In this document: in pieces, positions 56,952 to 64,000 of the stretch
Numbering within the stretch: position 1 is the stretch's first letter
How the letters are laid out: each line of letters starts with the position of its first letter
Assembly (NCBI GenBank): GCA_964058845.1
Contig: CAXKVR010000120.1
Span: 1 to 64,000, forward strand
Reading direction: 5' to 3'
Length of the DNA: 64,000 bases
From: Carex sylvatica
Taxonomy: Eukaryota; Streptophyta; Magnoliopsida; Poales; Cyperaceae
Made by a program: the position numbers and the translations under genes
The notes under the pieces: model-generated
Told to the model about the DNA's origin: nothing
The model's input: the letters and a program-made list of their open reading frames with translations, nothing else
Database searches by the model: none

Positions 56952-59900
56952 ATGGCGAATGAAATGGATTGTAAGGCGACGATCGCCGACGAGCGACTCA
57001 CCGTGCTCGTCACCAACGACGACGGGATCGACGCCCCTGGCCTCCGCTTCCTCGTCGCCCAGCTCATCGCAGCTCGCTACGTCGTCCTTGTCTCCGCCCC
57101 TGACAAGTCAATTCCTCTACTCCCTGCTATTTTCTTTCAAATTTCTCATTTTTTGATTTGTCAGAATCTAGTTTATTCCTCAAAGTAGTATTAAGTTATG
57201 CAATGCGTTTTTATTTTTGGAAATTGGAGCATGATCATGTACAATTTTGTGTGTAAATTGGATTGATATGTTGACATATATTTAATATAACATGCAGAGA
57301 CTACTCTGCTGTTAGCCATGGGATTACGTGGCGCCATGCAATGAAGGCGAAGCGTGTTGAAATAGAAGGGGCTATAGCTTTTGCAATTTCAGGTTTGTTT
57401 TTGAAAGGAAATCGCTCTAGAATTGTCATTGAATTCATTGATATTAATGAAATTAGTTTCCCAAATTATAGTCTCAAACAGTTTCAATCACCATCGTTCA
57501 GTACACATATATATACCGCCTAGAAGCAGTACAGATGCATTCACCTCTTTATCAATCTTCATACTTGTTACCAAAATAGTTTATGCACATTCAATCATGC
57601 CCTTTGATTGAATTTATTTTATCTTCTAGGAACTCCTGCTGATTGTGCATCTCTTGGTGTTTCTGGTAAACTTTTCGATGGCTTGGTTCCTGATCTGGTA
57701 AGCGCTTCAAATTTGTACTAATACTGTTGTGTATATCTTAGAGGTGGACTGTGACAGGTAATGTTTACTTGTTTTCAGCCCTAATACATCCTCATTTTTT
57801 TGCTGTCTAAGAAAATAGTTGCTGATGCTTTTTTCATTGTAAAAATAATTCTACTCTTCCATTGAGTGTTAAGATTTTCAATTAGACTCAACATGCACCA
57901 ATACTATGTGTTTGTTTTTACGTGTTGCTATGTTTAGGTTTGTGCTTTTATTTATATGAATATAGTGAGGTTCAATTCAACTCTACATTATTTAATGTCA
58001 GTTGAGATTTAGACATAACCGTTCCCCTCCAGTCGATGGTAGTACTGCGAATTTGAATATGGGTGATTTGGTTTCTTGAGATGGTGGGAATGCTCTTTAT
58101 ATTTCAGGTGATTAGCGGCATTAACGTCGGCCACAACTGTGGGTATCACATGTTAGTCACTGTCTCTAATATTGCTTCACCTTGTTTCCAATAATTTTTT
58201 TTATTCATAGTTCACGTTTCTAGTCATGAAGTATTGTTACCTTTTTTAATATGCAGTGTTTACTCTGGAACAGTTGCCGGTGCTAGAGAAGCATTCTTCT
58301 GTGGAGTACCTTCTTTGGCCATATCACATAATTGGTACCGCAATCTTTCGAATTGCGTTCAACTGAATTTAGAAATAAATTATGTGAAGATAATTTAATA
58401 TGTATTTTAAAATTTCAGGGTTGGAAGTAAGAGCACTGTAGATGACTTAAAACGTGCGGCAGAGGCATGTATGCCTTTAATAAATGCGGTACTCTATGAG
58501 GTAAAAAACAAGTCGTTTCCTGAAGGATGTTTCTTGAATGTTGATGTCCCAACTGACGTTTCACAAGTGAAGGTATTCAAATTCCGAATTATGTACAGGA
58601 TTTATTTTTACTTATTTATTTCCCCTCAAATAGTGACATTTCATTTTAAGCACTAGTGTAACATAAAAAGTGTGATATATTAATTATCACTGTTGGTTAT
58701 CCCAAACCATAGTTATAACAAAGGACTTGGGTAAAAGGTTTGCTTGTCTTTTCTTTTTATTAGGAGGATATCAAATAATTTGGGTCATGCAATTTACTTT
58801 TTCCTCAAAATTATTATAATAAACAAGTTATTGCTGAATGCAGTCAATGTCAAATTGTGTGTTATATGTGTTTCTTCCTGTTTCTTTTTTTTCCCCGTCT
58901 CTGGTCATGCCGGTAGGGATTTAAGATTACTAAGCAGGGAAAATTCTTGATGCGGGGTGGTTGGGAGCAAACTACTGTGGACATGCCTACACTAGAAAGC
59001 TATCAAACGGCAAATATCAGCACTGCTAACACAAGCAGCTCCGAAGGCAGTGCTCCTCTTGCTGAGAATGAGATTTTATTCAAAAGAGTGGTTAGTCTAT
59101 CTAAATAGTTCTCTCTTCTTCTTTTTTTCTGAAAAAAAAACAGAGATATGCAAAAAAATGAAAGAGATGAAATACCTGTAGGATACACTTGGACTTTGCA
59201 AAAATTAGTGATGATCTATCCAAATAGGCTAATCTCACTATACTTGATCTGACAAAAACACAACTTGCCAGACACGACACTCCAACTTACCCAGCCGGAC
59301 TGATCTGACTGAATCTCCAAATAGTGACCCAACTGATCCAAACCGGAGCAACCTTACGGACTCATAATCCGACTGACCCTACTCAACACCCAACTCACCC
59401 AAGCTGGACTGATCTGACTGGGACCCATATGATTGACCCAATTGACCCAAAAACTGAATGAGACCTAAAAACCAAAATGACCTGAATTGACCACTCGACT
59501 CTTGAAATCTTGAAATCTTCGAAACATGTAACTGAGCTGAGCAGGGCAAGTTGGGAAGACTGTAACCCTAAGACCACCGATTCATCGACTGAAGAGTAAC
59601 TAAAACCTAGACCTGAACATGATTTGCTCTGACCCAAGCCCAATTAAGCCAGTACGGTCTTGGTTTCTTGCTTAAATGATTTGATCTAACCACATTTCCG
59701 ATTCTCTTTGGTTAAAATTGGCTTACTAAGTTATGCCCAATGGACTAGGTAGTATTCTTAGTGACTGCCGTTAGTATAGTGCTGCTAGGGTCTACTCTTA
59801 TCATGCTCACTAGAATAATATTTGCTTTTATTTTTTATATTTGGATCAAATAGAGAAGGCTCATAACTGCCACTGCCACATCTATATCTGTTTCTGTGGG

Positions 59901-60262
59901 GGCAATGTTTCGCTTTATTTGCTATGCAAAACCTGATATGTCTGTACACAAGTAAATGTGAGAATACCTTTTCTTTACTTAACGCAGCTTACTAGGATTA
60001 AAAATCAAGAAGTTGAAGAAGGGGAAACTGACCATGAAGCTCTGATGGATGGATATGTAAGAAATATTTGTCGATAAAAGTTTATGTTGTTTTTTGTATG
60101 TTGATGGACAGGTAAGAAATATTCAATTGACTGTTATCTAATTTGACTTGCTTGATATTGTTTCAGATTTCGGTCACACCATTAGGTGCACTCTCCTGCA
60201 ACATGGAAACCCTTCCTGAGTTAAAAACTTGGTTAGAGCAGCGGTTAGCATCATCGCTTTAA
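56952..60262 (+). CDS. SurE-type survival protein / 5'(3')-nucleotidase, 9 exons, 310 aa
   Basis: Exons: 56952-57106, 57298-57392, 57630-57697, 58108-58151, 58257-58334, 58419-58572, 58917-59090, 59988-60056, 60167-60262. All introns are GT..AG and the 933 nt stay in phase. Start chosen at MANEMDC because the family's first strand, [16 protein letters not shown], begins at residue 16; no ATG is needed further upstream. Motifs: NDDG (22-25) with the metal-binding Asp pair, [12 protein letters not shown] with the metal-binding Ser region (Ser55), [18 protein letters not shown] (109-120) and [20 protein letters not shown]. SurE enzymes are divalent-metal phosphatases acting on nucleoside monophosphates; plant substrate and role are poorly defined. 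Length suits plant homologues. The C-terminus ([20 protein letters not shown]) is intact. No targeting peptide is evident. Confidence 0.95.
59091..59987 (+). other. Intron 7 of the SurE gene (897 bp), with low-complexity insert
   Basis: Longest intron. 59260-59470 contains repeated GACTGATCTGACTG and TGACCCAA/CCCAACT words in an irregular array, unlike the AT-rich rest of the intron, and may be debris of an inserted element. Splice sites are GT..AG. Confidence 0.7.
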
Positions 60263-60525
60263 AGTAGGTACTTCATTGCTTTGACAATTTCTGGAGGTGC
60301 ATAGAGGCTCAGCGTTGGTGACTCAAGTTATGATTATATATCTGATAGTTTAAATCGCCTGTATTATTTTGCTCTTCACGACAAGGCAACAAGCGCATTG
60401 GCTTATTTATACTATAATTGAAATACCATTTATATGAAATTCTAATAACCGATTGCTGACCTAATAATTATTTCGTGGTCCCTGGGAGCTCGAACGGGGA
60501 GTATGTTTTTTTATTCGTTACAAAG

Positions 60526-60533
60526 TACAAACC
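60526..60533. repeat. 8-bp target duplication GTACAAAC, left
   Basis: GTACAAAC here and at 61323-61330 flank the element 60534-61322 exactly. Confidence 0.92.
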
Positions 60534-61322
60534 AGTGTTGTAAATAATGATGGTATGCGGTCGTCGGACGGATAGAGTACTGTCAAATGATTAATCGGTT
60601 TGCGGCTGATTAATTAAAATTACGCGGACAATTTAACGTTTTTATTAAATTTATGTATATATATCATAATTTATTAAAAATAATTTATTTAATTTATTAA
60701 ACTTATCAAATAAACTTAATTTAACTTAATTTCATTATTATAACATGACACTATACTTATTTTTTTTAACGCACAAGCACTTTACATGTGCCAGTAACAC
60801 ATTTATTTAATGAAAAACTAAATTCAAAAGTTAAACTTTTTTCAAATACTAATAACATATTATGTGAAAAAAAATGAAATATTTTAACATAAAATCACTA
60901 AATTTAGTTTATAATAACAATTTAGTTTCATAAATAAATATGTTGTACTAATTAAAAAATTACATTATTAATTAGTAAGAAAAATATATGATAAATAAAT
61001 AGAAGAAGAATTAATCAATTTTAAAGTAAGTAAGAAGAAAAAACATATACAAAAAATATTGAATGTATGTTCAAGAACAAACAAAATCGTGATACATAAT
61101 TTATAAAACTTATTATCACACACTATCACATAAAAAAAGAAGTCAATGTGAAAAAAAAATTACTAAAAAAAATTGAAATAAACGGGAATAAAGGAGAATA
61201 AACGGGAATAATCGGCCGATTAAAATTTTTTCACCGCAAACATGTCTCCGTTAAGGATATACATAACGGTTTGACCACCGTCACCGATTAATTGGCCGTC
61301 ACGAGCGTTTTTTACAACACTG
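60534..61322. mobile_element. Non-autonomous hAT element, 789 bp, downstream of SurE
   Basis: Ends CAGTGTTGTAAATAATGATG and TTTTTTACAACACTG with a perfect 8-bp duplication GTACAAAC. Subterminal GATTAATCGG/CGGCCGATTA and CGGTCGTCGGACGG/ACCGTCACC motifs appear in opposite orientations; the interior is AT-rich and non-coding. It begins 271 bp beyond the SurE stop codon. Confidence 0.9.
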
Positions 61323-61330
61323 GTACAAAC

Positions 61331-62442
61331 ATTTAATTTGCCTGATTCAAACTTTGGGTATGAATTGTTACTATGAATCTACATAGATTTACACCAGGGT
61401 ATGAATTGTTCCCTTGTCGTTGGTTTTACATATTTTGGTATTATATGGGCCCTCGGTCATTTTTTTCCGTCTAATTTCTTTATTAAAAACTCGTGCTGGG
61501 TGAACTTATTTTTTGTTCCCAGAATTCGGCTGAGTGCATACTAACAAAATACAAAAGAAATTTCTGGGTGAATATTGATAATATTTATTTAATTTAGGAT
61601 AGATGGTGATTGGTTTTCATAATTATAATGCTTGCGAATCTGCATCCGAGTTGATTAAATTTTGATAGCTTTTATGCGAATCAGCATAACTAGATTCTAG
61701 AAGTATCTTTTTGAAGAACTATCAAGTTTCAAGTACGATTGTGCAAACTCTACAGTGTATGGGGCATGCTATGAAAAAGAGATGTTCAAATGTTATTTTT
61801 ATTGTTACAAATCAGTTTACAGTAAATCATTTAAATAAAATTAACTATGAAGTTGTTAAAGTGGATCATAATACTATTAAACTGAAGTACTAAATCATAA
61901 AATGCGTACATTGTTTGATTTGATCAGAATCATTTCAAGATTCTTTCGCTAATTTTTTTTTTTTTTTTAATCTCCTTCGTTATTAACTGTTTCAGCTTAG
62001 TGTTTTTGTTCAGAAGGTATTAAATTGACTCAAATTACTACTATGCTCAATTATAATGATGAGATAAGTAAAAATATCGGCCATAATAAAATTACCACAA
62101 CAAATATTACGGAATGTCTCAAAGACGATTGCGTGCTGGGAAACGCACCATGATCAGGACTTAATTAATACAATAAACACTAATAAAATAAATAAATCAG
62201 TTTAAAGATATTGATGCAGAATTGTGGCTCAGGTCGCACGACAAAATACTAGTCTTGTTGGAAAAAAATTAAAAATTAAAAATTTGATTCATGAGAAAAT
62301 AGATTGATGATTTATTTTCTTCAAAATGGTGGGTAACCGAATTGAATAGTTTGGTCCATCTTTGCTCACACATTCACATGGTCGGTTGCATAGATTACGG
62401 AATTTTTTTACAAACCATAATTACATAAAAAATAATAATAAA
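61331..62442. other. AT-rich intergenic, no feature seen
   Basis: A 60-codon open frame at 61711-61893 has no recognisable features. No element ends were recognised. Confidence 0.5.
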
Positions 62443-62665
62443 CCAACCTTATTATTTTTATTTTTTTAACAAAAATCATAAGAACTGAAATGTCATTTTG
62501 GTCCCGAATATATTTTTTTTTAATTGAAATGACAATTCGGTCCTTGGTATTTTCACAATTTTTCAATGTATTTTTCTCTCGAAATCTGTGAAAACTGCTG
62601 GGACCGAAATAGCGTCTTGGTTCTTATAATTTTTGTAAAAAAAATAAAATAATCAAGTTGATTTG
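62443..62665. repeat. Foldback repeat (~220 bp)
   Basis: CAACCTTATTATTTTTATTT, ACAAAAATCATAAGAAC and ATTTTGGTCCC at the left recur inverted at the right (GGGACCGAAATA, GTTCTTATAATTTTTGT, AAATAAAATAATCAAGTTG). No clear target duplication. Probably an old miniature element. Confidence 0.6.
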
Positions 62666-62938
62666 ATAAAATTTATTTTTTCATTTATGTCTTCTAAAAA
62701 AAATTCTAGATTCTGTGCCAGCTTTAAAATATTTTTTGTTGTCTTGTGACTAAAGAACTAAATTATTGATTCATTTCAGATGGGGTGACTGAATTATTAA
62801 TTCGGTTCTTACTAATTTTGAAAAAAACAAATATCGATTTGGTTCATGAAAAATTAATTTTCTAATTTCTAAAAAAGTTTGGCCTTGTGGACCCAATATA
62901 AACCCCAAACTTGTTTAAACTTTAAAGAAAGCAAACAA

Positions 62939-63132
62939 GGAAATAAATCTGCTACGATCCCAAGGGATTGTAGGGTCATACGATTCTAAATCCAACCTTT
63001 CATTTTTCAAATTGTACGAATTTTTATAGAAATTATTTTTTATGCACAAATCTCAAAACAAATAAAAAGTTAGATTTAGAATCGTAGGACCCTACAATCC
63101 CTTCCCTTTAGGATCGTAGCAGATTTATTTCC
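62939..63132. mobile_element. MULE-like miniature element, ~190-bp family, copy 2 (194 bp)
   Basis: Same ends (GGAAATAAATCTGCTACGAT) and same inner block (GGATTGTAGGGTCATACGATT / AATCGTAGGACCCTACAATC) as 54536-54724. Perfect 9-bp target duplication AGCAAACAA at 62930-62938 and 63133-63141, a different target site. Confidence 0.93.
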
Positions 63133-63141
63133 AGCAAACAA

Positions 63142-63523
63142 TGAAGTCTCATTCAATATATTGCTTTAATAATGCCAGAAAGATATTTGCACTAATGTCT
63201 TCTTATTTGAAAAGAAGAAATGCGCTCACGTTGGGGAAATATGATTTCTGTTTGCAGCCGATCTTTAAATTATACATTCTTTTTTCTTTTTCTTTTTAGA
63301 AGAAACAATACAAAATATGTCTGCAAAACGCGGTTTTAATTTCCTTGGATTGTTCCTGTCAAAAGAAAAAAAAGAAAAGAAAAATCCTTGAATTTCTTAG
63401 CCACTCAGTATTGCTCGTGCAATTTCGTGACGGCCACTTCTATTATTTTTCATAAGCAAATAGCAGAAAAAAAAATCGTAATTGAGTTAACAAACCTCTC
63501 AATTATGATTATTGTTTTTCCTT
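63142..63523. other. Intergenic, no feature seen
   Basis: Pyrimidine/purine tracts near 63278-63300 and 63361-63390; no gene recognised. Confidence 0.5.
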
Positions 63524-63646
63524 TCTTTTTTTTTGATAAAGAAGAAGGAGAATTGGTCTATAGAAGGCAACAAAACATGTCGTTTGCAGCATACATCGTT
63601 GCATATGGAGAGATATTGACAATGCTGGTTAAGTTTCATACAACAC

Positions 63647-63800
63647 ATTATTTTTTTTTTTTTTTTGATAAAAGACTTTTTAGCCCGTTTCATTAAAGAA
63701 ACATAGTACCAAAATATTACATCAAAAGTTCTCAAATGTTTAACCAAACCAAAAAACAACAGAACTTCCTAACAACAAAAAGAGAACCAGTTTTTGCATG
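63647..63800 (-). repeat. Possible retroposon or mRNA 3' end (TTTTATC plus A-run on the minus strand)
   Basis: On the minus strand it reads GGTTTGGTTAAACATTTGAG, TTTCTTTAATGAAACGGGCT, then TCTTTTATC and an A-run of about 18. A similar TTTATC(A)n end lies at 63523-63540. These could be LINE/SINE tails, or the 3' part of the transcript of the short minus-strand frame next to it. Confidence 0.4.
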
Positions 63801-63865
63801 GATATTGCCTGAGTTAGGCTAGCTAGTATATATACAATTAAACATTAAGTCCTCCAGGAGGACAT

Positions 63866-64000
63866 TTAAATAGCGAAGGGGGCATCATCCCCATCTCCAG
63901 GAGGTGGTCGATATACCACCATCTGAAGATTATTCACATCACACTCCTCATTTGGATCCCAGATTTGCAAAGGCACCATCTCAATCTCCTGCGGCAACCA
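63866..64000 (-). CDS. Possible 3' end of a minus-strand gene (partial, 44 codons)
   Basis: Open from the window edge to a TAA at 63868-63866. The peptide starts WLPQEIEMVPLQIWDPNEEC, continues VNNLQMVVYRPPPG and ends GDGDDAPFAI. It is acidic, Pro-rich near the end and less AT-biased than its surroundings, which suggests real coding, but I do not recognise a family. Whether it is an exon of a host gene or retroelement coding depends on sequence beyond 64000. Confidence 0.4.
   Translation of the reverse strand, partial: WLPQEIEMVPLQIWDPNEECDVNNLQMVVYRPPPGDGDDAPFAI

Noticed and set aside
1..64000. A coordinated novel gene system such as a biosynthetic cluster or defence island
   Set aside because: Only two intact host genes are present (a galactosidase-family gene and SurE), about 18 kb apart and unrelated in function; the rest is satellite and transposon-derived DNA.

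Overview
The window is plant nuclear DNA, most likely from a flowering plant. It has intron-rich genes with GT..AG introns, families of plant-type hAT, Mutator-like (MULE) and PIF/Harbinger miniature elements, TG..CA LTR remnants with 5-bp target duplications, and a tandem satellite. I cannot name the species. All similarity statements come from reading the sequence and recalled family features; no search was run.

Layout. 1-16349 is a continuous tandem satellite with an 81-bp monomer (about 200 copies) and visible higher-order structure. 16350-22943 is a nested insertion that splits the array: an outer solo-LTR-like element of about 1.76 kb net (target duplication ATTGA) was itself hit by a 4.83-kb LTR-like element (target duplication AATTA). 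The array resumes in exact phase at 22949 and ends near 23481 against the degraded 3' end of a Copia-type element (23482-24882). 25381-29515 is a decayed Ulp1-type cysteine protease gene, interrupted by a 1.73-kb hAT element with a perfect 8-bp target duplication. 29516-32837 holds a poly-C tract, a duplicated unit and a 921-bp hAT-type miniature element.

Two intact host genes are recognisable. On the minus strand, 38525-32838 is a 14-exon raffinose synthase / alkaline alpha-galactosidase family gene (761 codons, all phases close). On the plus strand, 56952-60262 is a 9-exon SurE-type 5'/3'-nucleotidase gene (310 codons). A short open 3' end of another minus-strand gene may lie at 63866-64000.

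Between and around the genes (38.7-63.1 kb) the DNA is a dense collection of foldback and terminal-inverted-repeat elements. Many have target duplications that can be read directly: 9-10 bp for MULE-like, 8 bp for hAT, TAA for PIF/Harbinger. Several are nested. Two members of one ~190-bp family carry perfect but different 9-bp target duplications.

The genes do not form an operon or pathway. The galactosidase gene has an ABRE/G-box upstream and a small retroposed insertion in its 5' leader region; the SurE gene has a miniature element ending about 90 bp before its start codon. The best candidates for undescribed biology are the 81-bp satellite with its 16- and 20-monomer higher-order units and the element families with readable insertion sites.
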